A stretch of 64,000 nucleotides of DNA, taken from the NCBI RefSeq assembly GCF_004357765.1, contig NZ_SMTE01000012.1, positions 109,250-173,249 of the forward strand, in the 5' to 3' direction. The position numbers and the translations under genes are program-made. The DNA is from Pseudomonas putida. GTDB lineage: Bacteria > Pseudomonadota > Gammaproteobacteria > Pseudomonadales > Pseudomonadaceae. Below, piece by piece: positions 51,108 to 62,648 of this stretch (positions within the stretch are counted from its first letter, which is position 1; every line of letters starts with the position of its first letter). The notes under the pieces were generated by a model. It was not told where the DNA came from. It worked only from the letters and a program-made list of their open reading frames with translations, and did not search any database.

Positions 51108-51123
51108 TTTACGTTAACGTAAA
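51108..51123. promoter_or_regulatory. LiuR-like palindrome, downstream copy
   Basis: TTTACGTTAACGTAAA is a perfect 16-bp palindrome followed by GGTGAC. It sits over the expected -10 of the liuA promoter. Confidence 0.65.
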
Positions 51124-51160
51124 GGTGACGAACAGGACCGAATCCGAGCTCGACACCTAA

Positions 51161-51253
51161 CCTTGTGGGAGCGGGCTTGCCCGCGAAAGCGATCGCCCAG
51201 GCAACGACGGTGGTCCTGATACCGCATTCGCGGGCAAGCCCGCACCCACAGGG
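51161..51253. repeat. Inverted REP pair (REPIN)
   Basis: CCTTGTGGGAGCGGGCTTGC at 51161 and its inverted form from about 51227 (CGCGGGCAAGCCCGCACCCA) flank 38 bases; together they form a REP doublet typical of P. putida-group intergenic regions. Confidence 0.85.
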
Positions 51254-51314
51254 TTTGGTGTTGCAGTCTTGAGCTACGGTTTACCCACATATCAAGAACA
51301 ACAAGGTGCCCCGC

Positions 51315-52478
51315 ATGCATTACCCTTCCCTGAACTTCGCCCTGGGCGAAACCATCGACATGCTTCGCGACCAGGTGCGCACCTTCGTTGCCGCCGAACT
51401 GGCACCACGTGCCGCGCAGATCGACCACGACAACCTCTTCCCTGCCGACATGTGGCGCAAGTTCGGCGACATGGGCCTGCTCGGCATCACCGTGCCGGAG
51501 GAGTACGGCGGCGCCGGGCTCGGCTACCTGGCACACGTGGTAGCGATGGAGGAAATCAGCCGCGGCTCGGCCTCGGTGGCCCTTTCCTATGGCGCCCACT
51601 CCAACCTGTGCGTCAACCAGATCAACCGCAACGGCACCCCTGAACAAAAGCACAAGTACCTGCCCAAGCTGATCAGCGGCGAGCACATCGGCGCCCTGGC
51701 CATGAGCGAGCCCAACGCAGGTTCGGACGTGGTGTCGATGAAACTGCGCGCCGAAAAACGCGGCGACCGCTACGTGCTCAACGGCAGCAAGACCTGGATC
51801 ACCAACGGCCCCGACGCCAACACCTACGTGATCTATGCCAAGACCGATCTGGACAAGGGCGCCCACGGCATCACCGCCTTCATCGTCGAGCGCGACTGGA
51901 AAGGCTTCTCGCGCAGTAACAAATTCGACAAGCTGGGCATGCGCGGTTCCAACACCTGCGAGCTGTTCTTCGATGGCGTCGAGGTGCCAGAGGACAGCAT
52001 CCTCGGCCAGCTCAACGGCGGCGTGCGCGTGCTGATGAGCGGTCTGGACTACGAGCGCGTGGTGCTCTCCGGCGGCCCCACCGGCATCATGCAAAGCTGC
52101 ATGGACTTGGTCGTGCCGTACATCCACGACCGCAAGCAGTTCGGCCAGAGCATCGGCGAATTCCAGCTGATCCAGGGCAAGATCGCCGACATGTACACCC
52201 AGCTCAATGCCAGCCGCGCCTACCTGTATGCCGTGGCCCAGGCCTGCGACCGTGGCGAGACCACGCGCAAGGACGCTGCCGGGGTGATTCTCTACACCGC
52301 CGAGCGCGCTACCCAAATGGCCCTGGAAGCGATCCAGATCCTCGGCGGCAACGGCTACATCAACGAGTTTCCAGCGGGCCGCCTGCTGCGTGACGCCAAG
52401 CTGTACGAAATCGGTGCCGGCACCAGCGAAATTCGCCGGATGCTGATCGGTCGCGAACTGTTCAACGAAACCCGCTGA
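51315..52478 (+). CDS. liuA: Isovaleryl-CoA dehydrogenase LiuA
   Basis: The 387-residue acyl-CoA dehydrogenase has the FAD-binding region ([20 protein letters not shown]) and the catalytic glutamate in the helix [14 protein letters not shown], the position special to isovaleryl-CoA dehydrogenases. It oxidises isovaleryl-CoA to 3-methylcrotonyl-CoA in leucine degradation. I chose ATG 51315 with AAGG upstream; a GTG at 51306 is the alternative. First gene of liuABCD. Confidence 0.94.
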   Translation: MHYPSLNFALGETIDMLRDQVRTFVAAELAPRAAQIDHDNLFPADMWRKFGDMGLLGITVPEEYGGAGLGYLAHVVAMEEISRGSASVALSYGAHSNLCVNQINRNGTPEQKHKYLPKLISGEHIGALAMSEPNAGSDVVSMKLRAEKRGDRYVLNGSKTWITNGPDANTYVIYAKTDLDKGAHGITAFIVERDWKGFSRSNKFDKLGMRGSNTCELFFDGVEVPEDSILGQLNGGVRVLMSGLDYERVVLSGGPTGIMQSCMDLVVPYIHDRKQFGQSIGEFQLIQGKIADMYTQLNASRAYLYAVAQACDRGETTRKDAAGVILYTAERATQMALEAIQILGGNGYINEFPAGRLLRDAKLYEIGAGTSEIRRMLIGRELFNETR

Positions 52479-52496
52479 GCAGGAGGAACCTCGCAG

Positions 52497-54104
52497 ATGG
52501 CCACCTTGCATACCCAGATCAACCCGCGCTCGGCAGAGTTCGCCGGCAACAGTGCGGCCATGCTCGAGCACGTCCAGGCCCTGCGCCAACTGCTCGCCCA
52601 GGTCAGCCAGGGCGGCGGGCCCAAGGCCCAGGAGCGGCATACTTCGCGGGGCAAACTGCTGCCACGCGAACGTATCGACCGCCTGCTCGACCCAGGCTCG
52701 GCATTTCTCGAAGTCGGCCAGTTGGCCGCCCATGAGGTGTATGGCGAGGACGTCCCGGCAGCCGGCGTGATCGCCGGCATCGGCCGCGTGGAGGGCGTCG
52801 AGTGCATGATCGTGGCCAACGACGCCACGGTCAAAGGCGGCTCCTACTACCCGCTGACGGTGAAGAAGCACCTGCGTGCACAGACCATCGCCCTGCAGAA
52901 CCGTCTGCCGTGCATCTATCTGGTCGACTCAGGCGGCGCCAACCTGCCGCGCCAGGACGAGGTGTTTCCCGACCGCGAGCATTTCGGACGGATCTTCTTC
53001 AACCAGGCCAACATGAGCGCCCTGGGCATTCCGCAGATCGCCGTGGTCATGGGCTCGTGCACCGCCGGCGGTGCCTACGTACCGGCCATGGCCGACGAAG
53101 CGATCATGGTGCGTCAGCAAGCGACCATCTTCCTCGCCGGACCACCGCTGGTGAAGGCCGCTACCGGCGAAGTGGTGAGCGCCGAGGACCTCGGCGGCGC
53201 CGATGTGCATTGCCGCACCAGCGGTGTGGCCGACCATTACGCCGACAATGACGAGCACGCCCTGGCCCTGGCCCGGCGTAGCGTCGCCAATCTCAACTGG
53301 CACAAGCTCGGCCAGTTGCAGTGCCGCCCGGTGGTCGCCCCCCTGTACGCTGCCGAAGAGCTGTACGGCGTGGTGCCGGCCGATGCCAAACAGCCGTTCG
53401 ATGTGCGCGAGGTGATCGCCCGCCTGGTCGATGGTTCGGTGTTCGACGAATTCAAGGCCTTGTTCGGCACTACCCTGGTGTGCGGCTTCGCTCATCTGCA
53501 CGGCTACCCAGTGGCGATCCTGGCCAACAACGGCATCCTCTTTGCCGAGGCCGCGCAGAAAGGCGCGCACTTCATCGAACTGGCCTGCCAGCGCGGCATT
53601 CCACTGCTGTTCCTGCAGAACATCACCGGCTTCATGGTCGGCAAGAAATACGAGGAAGGCGGCATCGCCAAGCACGGCGCCAAGCTGGTCACCGCCGTGG
53701 CCTGCGCCCAGGTGCCGAAGTTCACGGTGATCATCGGCGGCAGCTTCGGCGCCGGCAACTATGGCATGTGCGGACGCGCCTACGACCCCCGCTTCCTGTG
53801 GATGTGGCCCAATGCACGCATCGGCGTGATGGGCGCCGAGCAAGCCGCCGGAGTGCTGGCCCAAGTCAAGCGCGAGCAGAGTGAGCGCAGTGGCCAGGTG
53901 TTCAGCGCCGCCGACGAAGCCAAGCTCAAGCAGCCGATCCTCGACCAGTACGAGCGCCAGGGGCATCCCTACTACTCCAGCGCGCGCCTGTGGGACGACG
54001 GCGTCATCGACCCGGCGCAGACCCGCGACGTGCTCGGCCTGGCCCTCTCGGCCGCGCTGAACGCACCGATCGAACAGAGCCGATTCGGCATCTTCCGGAT
54101 GTGA
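52497..54104 (+). CDS. liuB: Methylcrotonyl-CoA carboxylase, carboxyltransferase subunit
   Basis: The 535-residue protein has the two crotonase-like halves of acyl-CoA carboxyltransferases ([20 protein letters not shown] in the first, [18 protein letters not shown] in the second) and the usual MCC length. It moves the carboxyl group from biotin to 3-methylcrotonyl-CoA, paired with LiuD. AGGAGG precedes the ATG. It sits between liuA and liuC as expected. Confidence 0.95.
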   Translation: MATLHTQINPRSAEFAGNSAAMLEHVQALRQLLAQVSQGGGPKAQERHTSRGKLLPRERIDRLLDPGSAFLEVGQLAAHEVYGEDVPAAGVIAGIGRVEGVECMIVANDATVKGGSYYPLTVKKHLRAQTIALQNRLPCIYLVDSGGANLPRQDEVFPDREHFGRIFFNQANMSALGIPQIAVVMGSCTAGGAYVPAMADEAIMVRQQATIFLAGPPLVKAATGEVVSAEDLGGADVHCRTSGVADHYADNDEHALALARRSVANLNWHKLGQLQCRPVVAPLYAAEELYGVVPADAKQPFDVREVIARLVDGSVFDEFKALFGTTLVCGFAHLHGYPVAILANNGILFAEAAQKGAHFIELACQRGIPLLFLQNITGFMVGKKYEEGGIAKHGAKLVTAVACAQVPKFTVIIGGSFGAGNYGMCGRAYDPRFLWMWPNARIGVMGAEQAAGVLAQVKREQSERSGQVFSAADEAKLKQPILDQYERQGHPYYSSARLWDDGVIDPAQTRDVLGLALSAALNAPIEQSRFGIFRM

Positions 54105-54108
54105 CCCC

Positions 54109-54920
54109 ATGAGCGATTTCAGCACCCTCGAAGTGATTCGCGACCCGCGCGGCTTCGCCACCCTGTGGCTGAGCCGTGAGGACAAGAACAACGCCTTCAA
54201 CGCGCAGATGATCGGCGAGCTGATCAGCGCCCTCGACCAACTGGCCGAGGACGCCAGCTTGCGCTTTCTGCTGCTGCGTGGCCGTGGCCGGCACTTCAGT
54301 GCCGGTGCCGACCTGGCCTGGATGCAACAATCGGCGCAGTTGGACTTCAACCGCAACCTCGAAGACGCCCACGAACTCGGCGAGCTGATGTACGCCCTGT
54401 ACCGACTCAAGGTGCCGACCCTGGCAGTGGTCCAGGGCGCGGCTTTTGGCGGCGCCCTGGGCCTGATCAGCTGCTGCGACATGGCCATCGGCGCAGAAGA
54501 CGCCCAACTGTGCCTGTCGGAAGTGCGCATCGGCCTGGCGCCGGCGGTGATCAGCCCGTTCGTGGTCAAGGCCATCGGCGAACGCGCCGCCCGGCGCTAC
54601 AGCCTCACCGCTGAACGCTTCAGCGGCGTGCGCGCCCGCGAGCTGGGGCTGTTCGCCGAAGTCTACCCGGCCAGCGAACTCGACGCCCAGGTCGAGGCCT
54701 GGGTCGCCAATCTGCTGCACAACAGCCCGCAGGCCCTGCGCGCCACCAAGGACCTGCTGCAGGAAGTCGATGACGGCGAACTGAGCCCAGCACTGCGCCG
54801 CTATTGCGAGAACACCATCGCCCGCATCCGCGTCAGCGCCGAAGGCCAGGAAGGCCTGCGTGCCTTCCTGGAAAAGCGCCGCCCTGCCTGGCAAACCGAC
54901 GACAACAAGGAACCGCGCCC

Positions 54921-54924
<4 letters not shown>
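54109..54924 (+). CDS. liuC: Methylglutaconyl-CoA hydratase LiuC
   Basis: The 271-residue crotonase has the oxyanion-hole segments GRHFSAGADLAWM and AVVQGAAFGGALGL, then the acidic SEVRIGLAPA region. It hydrates 3-methylglutaconyl-CoA to HMG-CoA. It starts four bases after liuB and overlaps liuD (ATGA), so it is coupled to both. Its specificity is assigned by operon context. Confidence 0.92.
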
Positions 54925-56879
<1,955 letters not shown>

Positions 56880-56958
56880 GTTCTGCATTCATGGGCGCAG
56901 GCCTTGGGCTGCGCAGCGGTGCCGGAATCGCGCGCCGCCGCTTCAAGTGCACGAGCAG

Positions 56959-57615
56959 TCAGTCGAAAGCCCCATGCGCCCGAACCACCACGCCGAGGAA
57001 CTCGCACCCCTCCTCGCACACCAGGGCTGGGTAGCGGCTGTTGAGCGGTTTCAAGTACCACTGCCCGCCCTCCTCGGCCAACTCGCGGAAGATCGCCGAC
57101 TTGCCTGGCTGGCGGGCGATCACCAGCCTGCCCGGCTGCGCTTGCAAGCCGGTATCCACCAGGATGCGCATGCCCTCGGGCACGCTTCTACCACGGTCGG
57201 CGTTCATCGAGTCGTTCTCGACCTCCAGCCAGAACGCGTTGCCTGAAGGCATGTAATCGGTTTGCTCCGAGACCTCGGGCTGTTCCGGCAGAGGCCCCTG
57301 CAAATCGCCCCAGGCCAGCACCGGGAAACGAAAACTGGCATAACGCAATGCCTCGCCCGATATCGGTCGCTCCGAGGCATAGGCACTGCGCTCTTCACTC
57401 ACCAGGGTGCGCTCGACCACCATGACCTGGGCCTCCAGATACACCAGACCGAGCTTTTCCAGTTTTTCGTTGATGGTGGCCAATGTCGGGCGACGCGTTC
57501 CGCGCAGCCAGTGCCCGACCCCGCCCTGCGTCATCGACAGGCGCTCGGCGAGCTTGATCTGGCTGAGGTCGTGTTCGCGCTTGTAGCGCTTGAGAAATGA
57601 GTTCCAGTTTTCCAT
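56959..57615 (-). CDS. S24-family XRE repressor with altered cleavage residues (PrtR-like)
   Basis: From ATG 57615 (upstream codons are A+T-rich noncoding) the 218-residue protein has an N-terminal helix-turn-helix (LSQIKLAERLSMTQGGVGHW, 17-36) and an S24 peptidase domain with Ser136 (NDSM). The catalytic Lys position reads Arg177 (AIFREL, where the phage CI has ATFKKL), and the expected Ala-Gly cleavage dipeptide reads Trp-Gly (102-103). It probably binds DNA but may not self-cleave. Divergent from a DUF6124-like gene. Confidence 0.85.
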   Translation of the reverse strand: MENWNSFLKRYKREHDLSQIKLAERLSMTQGGVGHWLRGTRRPTLATINEKLEKLGLVYLEAQVMVVERTLVSEERSAYASERPISGEALRYASFRFPVLAWGDLQGPLPEQPEVSEQTDYMPSGNAFWLEVENDSMNADRGRSVPEGMRILVDTGLQAQPGRLVIARQPGKSAIFRELAEEGGQWYLKPLNSRYPALVCEEGCEFLGVVVRAHGAFD

Positions 57616-57662
57616 GAGCGCAAACGATACGGACTGTACTGGCAGCTTCAATACACAATTTG

Positions 57663-57684
57663 AATTATCTATTACAAGATAATT
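57663..57684. promoter_or_regulatory. Candidate operator of the S24 repressor
   Basis: AATTATC and GATAATT (8 bases apart) form an inverted repeat in the A+T-rich divergent region between the repressor and the DUF6124-like gene. Confidence 0.5.
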
Positions 57685-57745
57685 AGTACATGCTGACCTA
57701 TATTGTGGATTCGTTGTGATTGAAGGGACATCAACAGGTACCACG

Positions 57746-58072
57746 ATGAAATCAGTGAAAAAGCCCGTAACAGAAAGCGAGTGCGAAGCGGCCCGCCGCG
57801 CGCTCGACTACTACCTCAACCCCAGCCAGCCGCTGACCACCATTCAGCACAAGATCTGGACCCTGCACGAGGATGTGAGCCACGAAGAAATCATGGAGAA
57901 CGCCATCGGTCTGCTCCGATGCGCGGCCGCCTCAGCCCGCACGACCGCTTCGCAGCAGGACGGCACCCCACGTGAACTGACCATCGCGCTGGTGCACATG
58001 ATCGACATGGCCAAAGCCTTGCTGGAGCACAGCGCAAAGCGGCCCGGGCCGGGCATCGACGGAAGAACGTAG
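57746..58072 (+). CDS. DUF6124/DUF3077-like small protein
   Basis: The 108-residue product from ATG 57746 (MKSVKKPVTESECEAARRAL) contains IHHKI-like HKIWTLHEDVSHEEIMENAI and later LTIALVHMIDMAKALLEH, the pattern of short Pseudomonas DUF6124 proteins. Their role is unknown. An upstream GTG (57716) is possible. It is divergent from the S24 repressor and probably under its control; the downstream PrrF unit is separate. Confidence 0.7.
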   Translation: MKSVKKPVTESECEAARRALDYYLNPSQPLTTIQHKIWTLHEDVSHEEIMENAIGLLRCAAASARTTASQQDGTPRELTIALVHMIDMAKALLEHSAKRPGPGIDGRT

Positions 58073-58157
58073 GAGAAAGGAAGGTGACGGCGGGAGGCGC
58101 GTGGGCCGGCTCGAGGAAGCGCACCGAAAAATTTTCAGCGGATAACTGAAAATTCAT

Positions 58158-58185
58158 TTGACTTGCAAATGATAACGATTATTAT
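58158..58185 (+). promoter_or_regulatory. Promoter of the PrrF-type sRNA
   Basis: TTGACT (58158-58163) and TATTAT (58180-58185) with a 16-base spacer. A Fur box overlaps both the spacer and the -10. Confidence 0.75.
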
Positions 58186-58186
58186 T
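58168..58186. promoter_or_regulatory. Fur box
   Basis: AATGATAACGATTATTATT fits the 19-bp GATAATGATAATCATTATC pattern and overlaps the -10 of the sRNA promoter, so Fur with iron would repress it. Confidence 0.8.
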
Positions 58187-58190
58187 GCAC

Positions 58191-58302
58191 TCAGCTGATC
58201 GCGAGATCCGCTGGATAACCTGGAGCTTAGGTCGCTCTCAGATTATCTCCTCATCAGGCTAATCACGGTTTTTGACCCGGCTTTTTGCCGGGTCTTTTTT
58301 TT
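58191..58302 (+). ncRNA. prrF: PrrF-type iron-responsive sRNA
   Basis: The RNA would start near TCAGCTGATCGCGAGATC, and it contains CTCAGATTATCTCC and TCATCAGGCTAATCACGG, which I recognise as the conserved PrrF core that pairs with iron-protein mRNAs such as sodB. It ends with the hairpin GACCCGG-CTTTTT-GCCGGGTC and eight T (58274-58302). The Fur box and promoter lie directly upstream. About 112 nt, close to the known size of PrrF. Represses iron-using proteins at low iron. Confidence 0.88.
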
Positions 58303-58398
58303 GGCTCTTCAGGCTAATGAAGATCGTTGATGGCGGCGATGATAGCAAAACTGTGTCAGAGCGTGAATGCTCATTACAAATCTTTGCGGAATCAGCAC

Positions 58399-58417
58399 TT
58401 GAGAATCAATCTCGTTT
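58399..58417. promoter_or_regulatory. Possible Fur box before the sigma/FecR fusion gene
   Basis: TTGAGAATCAATCTCGTTT resembles a Fur target (GAGAAT-type repeats) and lies 66 bases upstream of the fusion gene. The match is partial. Confidence 0.4.
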
Positions 58418-58483
58418 CGCCTACTCTGGTTCCGCATCACGGAAGATGCCCCCTCCCCCCATCCCCTGAGCAAGGAGCTGTCC

Positions 58484-58999
58484 ATGAGCCGTTTGCTGCT
58501 GCCCGTTGAGCACCCCGCGCCATCGGCCGGGCACCTGGCCGACAATGCGCTGCTGCACGGCCTCAAGCGTCTGCCGCGACGCGTCCAGCAAGTGTTCCTG
58601 CTCAGTCGCCTGGACCGACTCGACTTCGCCAGCATCGCACGTCGCCTCGACCTGCCAGTGCGCAGTGTCGAACGGCACATGAACCAGGCGCTGAAAAGCG
58701 CAAGCCCCCAGGGCGATACCCTGGCCGAGGTCGCCGGGCAATGGTACGTGCGCCTGCAGAGCCCGCAGGCCACCACCTGTGAGCGCATCGACTTCCGCCG
58801 CTGGCTGGATGCACACCCGGCCCACTTGCAGGCTTTCCACGACACCGAGCTGCGCTGGCGGCAACTGTTGGCTCCGGCTCGGGAGCTCGGCCAGGACGGG
58901 TGGTATCGGCATGGGCGTGCAGCGTTGTCGTTGGGTGGGTGTTCGGTGGCGCTGGGGCTTGGGCTGGCGGCCTTGCTGGCATTGGGGTTCTGGGCGTAA
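58484..58999 (+). CDS. Sigma-70 region 4 / FecR-type fusion membrane protein
   Basis: The 171-residue product joins a sigma-70 region 4-like helix-turn-helix (about 22-75: LPRRVQQVFLLSRLDRLDFA, SIARRLDLPVRSVERHMNQA) to a FecR N-terminal DUF4880-like part (about 82-125: EVAGQWYVRLQSPQATTCER, FRRWLDAHPAHLQAF), then one membrane helix (about 148-170). There is no sigma region 2, so it cannot be a normal sigma factor. AAGGAG precedes the ATG. It may be a fused, truncated FecI/FecR pair; role unknown. Confidence 0.78.
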   Translation: MSRLLLPVEHPAPSAGHLADNALLHGLKRLPRRVQQVFLLSRLDRLDFASIARRLDLPVRSVERHMNQALKSASPQGDTLAEVAGQWYVRLQSPQATTCERIDFRRWLDAHPAHLQAFHDTELRWRQLLAPARELGQDGWYRHGRAALSLGGCSVALGLGLAALLALGFWA

Positions 59000-59066
59000 G
59001 CACGCGGCTCAAGAGAGGCATATTAAGCTCGGCAACGTGGGGATCGACCCGCCCATCAGCGTTATT

Positions 59067-62000
59067 CTAACTTCCAGCCCGCCCGGTCTCGAGCAGCGTC
59101 CGCGGCAAGCTGAAATCCTTGAAGGGCTGCTGAGTGATCGGGTTGAACGCCTTCTCGGATGACAGCTTGTAGCGGGCCACGCCACGCGCCGTTTTGAAGG
59201 TCAAATCCACGCTCGTTTCGGAGCGTCCATTCAGCATGCCTCGACTGAGCAATCGAAACATCGACCACGGCCCACGATACTCAAGACTGCTGCTGTGACC
59301 ATCTTCTCGTAGAAGCGTAAGCGTGCTGCGAGCTTGTCGCGGGTTAGGCCAGATGATACCTGCCACCGTTCTGCCCCCTTGTGGATAGGCAATCATTTGT
59401 CCCTCAAGATCAAGCAAGCCAGCACGCTGTTTTGGCCCCAGTCCCAACGGCTCAATGCTGAATTGCACGCCAAGATTGCCGCGGTTATCGAAGAATGTCT
59501 CGCGGATCCGTGTGGCTGCCTCCAACTGCTGCATGACGTCCATTCGGATCAGGTCACCGCCGAGGCTTTCTGCGTAGGGCGCGTTCAGGTTTTCCTTGAG
59601 AAGCACGTCCAGGTACCGCTCTTGAAACTGCTGAAGCCTACCCTTGGGCCCAAAAAACGCTTCAAAATCTTCCAATGCGGCATCGGGGGCTCCGCTTATG
59701 AAGGGATAGCGAGCGGCCAGTCGTTGCTCGAAAAAACTGTACACCTCCGCATGCCAGCGTCGCTCAAGCTCGTACAACGCTTCGACGACAAGCACCTGAG
59801 CGGTCTGCTCGGAGATGGTCACGACTTGCTGGCGAAGCGGATCTGGCAGGCCGGCAGCGATTCGCAGTAAAGTAGCGATCGGATCGCCCCCCTTGGTAGA
59901 GAAGCGCCCCAGCACCGCATCCAACGCAGCTTTACCGCGATCTGGACTGTCTTGCACCGCCCTCGCGTAATCATGCACGGCTTTGATGGCATCAAGCGTC
60001 TCCTCATAATAGCTTCGCCGATCCCTTGTCACTTCGAGCATTCCGTTCAATCCCGTAAAAGCTCGCCCAATGTCCAGAGTCTGAGAATGCTTTCCGGGTA
60101 CTGAAGGCGAATCGAGGACAGCACCCAATCCATCCATTTCTTGGCCATGAGCAGGTATATTGTCGAACACCGTGTTGTCACGCACGGTCTCTAGTAGCCG
60201 CCGCAGAGGTGCGGCAGGCCCGGTCAGTTGTGCCAGTACCGACACGGCATGGGCGAGATCGTGAAAGCTTGTGACAGTCAGCCGATTCAACGACTGTTGC
60301 CAGCTGTCAATGTAGTCGGCGCTATACAGATTGCGTATCTGCCCGGCCAGGACGGCGCGATCAGTTGGCGAATAATCCAGCTCTTGGCGTTCACCCAATG
60401 CCCACTGGTCGAACAGGGCCATTTGCGTCAATCGCTGGCTCCGTGGCTCAAAGACTGCATTGAACCCCTTGGCCGTCAGTAACGCAGGTAAACGCTGATT
60501 CTGGGTCGGCTGGTAAATGACATCGAAGGCCGGCCCGACCTGTTGACGTAAGTCCAAGCCTGCTCGCAGATCTCGCTCTGCCTCATGCTTTAGGTGGGCA
60601 TAGAGGCGTTGCGATAACGGTACCTTGCGTAATGCTTGCTGAATCTCGTCGACGCTACGGCGATGCCCACCAAGATCGGCGTCCGCATAGGCCAAGGCGT
60701 ACTTCAGATGGCGCATCAGGGCCCGCTGAACCTGACCTTCGCCGGGGAATTGCAATTGCCATTGCCGAGCCATCCACTGCTCTACCCATTCCGGGTTTCG
60801 GTTCTGCCGGTCCTCAATCATCCGGTACACCCGAAGCGCGGCCATCTGTTGTTCGCTAGCAACAGGCGCCGCGTTCATGGCATCTACCAAGCCACTGGCC
60901 AAAGCCGGTAGAAAGCGTCGAGACAACAGGGTCAGATAGGCTTCGTCAACCAGTGGGCCGATCGAACGACCCTGATACAAACCTGCATCGGAAAAACCTG
61001 ACCACGCCGATCGATAGTCACCAAACAGCGAAGCGGCATCGCCAACCTGCTGCAAAGACGTCAACAGGTTACGTCCGGTTGGATCGAGCCGCTGATCCAC
61101 CGCGGCAGCCTTGAATGCCTGGCTCTTCATCAGCACCGTGTTTGCCTTTTCTCGGTTGACCAGGAAGAAATACTGAAAAGCCGAGCCAACCACCACAAAC
61201 GCCAACAAGCCACAGCTACAACCCAGCCAAAACCCTCGGCGCTTGCTGTGAGAGACTTTGATGTTCTCACTGCCCAAACCCGCCTCGGGAAGAATGACAT
61301 CTCGAAAGAGTTGTTTCACAAAATACGACTGAGGTCTTTCGTTACGCTTCCCCTCCCTCAAAGGCCGAGGCACCACATACGGCTGCGCGGATTCGCGAAG
61401 GAATGCGTTTTCCACAATCCCATGCTGCGCAACCGAAGACCAATAGAGGCCGCGTACCAATGCTGGTGTGGTGAAGCGGTCACTTGCCAGCGCCTTCGTC
61501 AGGAACTTCACCAATGCCGGATGCAAACCTGCCAACTGCGCCTGAAAGGTCAGCAGTCGCTTGCGTTGTTTATCGCTGAAGGGCGCGACGAAGGCGCTCA
61601 TGGTGACGTTGTCGAGATCCTTAAGTAGTTGATCGAATTGCGTGTCCAACTCACTCAGCCAGGTATCGGATGCCGCCGTTACATTCAGTTTGAAACTAAA
61701 GCCGAGCAGTTGCTCGCGCTGGGCGTCCCGAAGCTGGCTGACAAACTCGTCAAATCCATCGAGCAAGTCCAACTTGCTGAACACCACATAGAGCGGCAGG
61801 CGCAGGCCTAGCTTGCTGCTCACCTCATGGAGCCGAGCACGAACAAGGTGTGCCAGTGTCGTGCGTTCCTCAGGACTTGAATGCAACAAGGCGGCGAGAT
61901 CGACGACCAGCACCAGACCGTTGAGCGCACGACGGCCTCGGTTGCGAACTAGCCAGTCGAGCAGATGGGTCCACAAGTTCGCTTGTGTACCCATGGGCAG

Positions 62001-62648
62001 TGTCGGCTTGTAGTTGTCGCTCACGCAGTGCCTGTTGATGCCGGCGCAACCTTGAGTGATGAAGCCCCCGGGAGGGTCGAAGATCACTGCATGGTCGCTG
62101 ATCCATCCGTCGACCCCATAGACCGGCACGTCCCCGTGCAGGCCAAGCGCCTGGGCCTTACCGATATGCGTCAGGGAGAACTGCTGCTGGGTTCCCTCGA
62201 TCAAGCGGCTCTTGCCTGCGCCCTCGGCCCCCAGTACCAGGTAGCACGGCAGTCGATACAGCGCCCGCTGGCCTCCGGCATGTTTCAGATAGCTCGCAAG
62301 TTGCTGGTCAAGTGCCTGCTGCTGCTCCTGCAAAAAAACCAGACTGGGCTCAGCCACGATGGCGTCAGCCTGCGCGCGCTCATCCCGCAACCGTCGAAAG
62401 CGCGAACGCAGCACCATCAACCAGCAGAGCAAAGGCAGCATCAGCAGCAACAGAGTAGCGATGCTGCGCTGCGCCGCACTGGCCAACGGTTGCTGTGTTC
62501 GCCAGGTCCACTGAGGGCCGAACCACCAGATCAAGACGAGCAACAAGGCAAGACCCAGACCCAGCAACAGGGGCATGGCCGCGGCTATGTGTTTCAACCA
62601 AGAGCGTTGCTCGCGCTTGAAGTTAAAGTAGCTCGACAGGTATCTCAT
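59067..62648 (-). CDS. tssM: Type VI secretion membrane protein TssM
   Basis: The 1193-residue protein has membrane helices near 21-43 and 62-80, a cytoplasmic GTPase-like domain with Walker A GAEGAGKS at 140-147, a third helix near 460 and a long periplasmic part. This is the IcmF/TssM plan. It anchors the T6SS baseplate to the envelope with TssL and TssJ. It is alone on the minus strand, divergent from tssL. Length fits the family. Confidence 0.95.
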   Translation of the reverse strand: MRYLSSYFNFKREQRSWLKHIAAAMPLLLGLGLALLLVLIWWFGPQWTWRTQQPLASAAQRSIATLLLLMLPLLCWLMVLRSRFRRLRDERAQADAIVAEPSLVFLQEQQQALDQQLASYLKHAGGQRALYRLPCYLVLGAEGAGKSRLIEGTQQQFSLTHIGKAQALGLHGDVPVYGVDGWISDHAVIFDPPGGFITQGCAGINRHCVSDNYKPTLPMGTQANLWTHLLDWLVRNRGRRALNGLVLVVDLAALLHSSPEERTTLAHLVRARLHEVSSKLGLRLPLYVVFSKLDLLDGFDEFVSQLRDAQREQLLGFSFKLNVTAASDTWLSELDTQFDQLLKDLDNVTMSAFVAPFSDKQRKRLLTFQAQLAGLHPALVKFLTKALASDRFTTPALVRGLYWSSVAQHGIVENAFLRESAQPYVVPRPLREGKRNERPQSYFVKQLFRDVILPEAGLGSENIKVSHSKRRGFWLGCSCGLLAFVVVGSAFQYFFLVNREKANTVLMKSQAFKAAAVDQRLDPTGRNLLTSLQQVGDAASLFGDYRSAWSGFSDAGLYQGRSIGPLVDEAYLTLLSRRFLPALASGLVDAMNAAPVASEQQMAALRVYRMIEDRQNRNPEWVEQWMARQWQLQFPGEGQVQRALMRHLKYALAYADADLGGHRRSVDEIQQALRKVPLSQRLYAHLKHEAERDLRAGLDLRQQVGPAFDVIYQPTQNQRLPALLTAKGFNAVFEPRSQRLTQMALFDQWALGERQELDYSPTDRAVLAGQIRNLYSADYIDSWQQSLNRLTVTSFHDLAHAVSVLAQLTGPAAPLRRLLETVRDNTVFDNIPAHGQEMDGLGAVLDSPSVPGKHSQTLDIGRAFTGLNGMLEVTRDRRSYYEETLDAIKAVHDYARAVQDSPDRGKAALDAVLGRFSTKGGDPIATLLRIAAGLPDPLRQQVVTISEQTAQVLVVEALYELERRWHAEVYSFFEQRLAARYPFISGAPDAALEDFEAFFGPKGRLQQFQERYLDVLLKENLNAPYAESLGGDLIRMDVMQQLEAATRIRETFFDNRGNLGVQFSIEPLGLGPKQRAGLLDLEGQMIAYPQGGRTVAGIIWPNPRQARSTLTLLREDGHSSSLEYRGPWSMFRLLSRGMLNGRSETSVDLTFKTARGVARYKLSSEKAFNPITQQPFKDFSLPRTLLETGRAGS

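Larger units (their letters stand above)
50924..51314. other. Control region of the liu operon
   Basis: It holds two similar palindromes with a TTGACA between them, a REP pair, and no gene. Confidence 0.6.

Noticed and set aside
51114-52871. Minus-strand frame of 585 codons opposite liuA/liuB
   Set aside because: Shadow; crosses the liuA-liuB junction and the control region.
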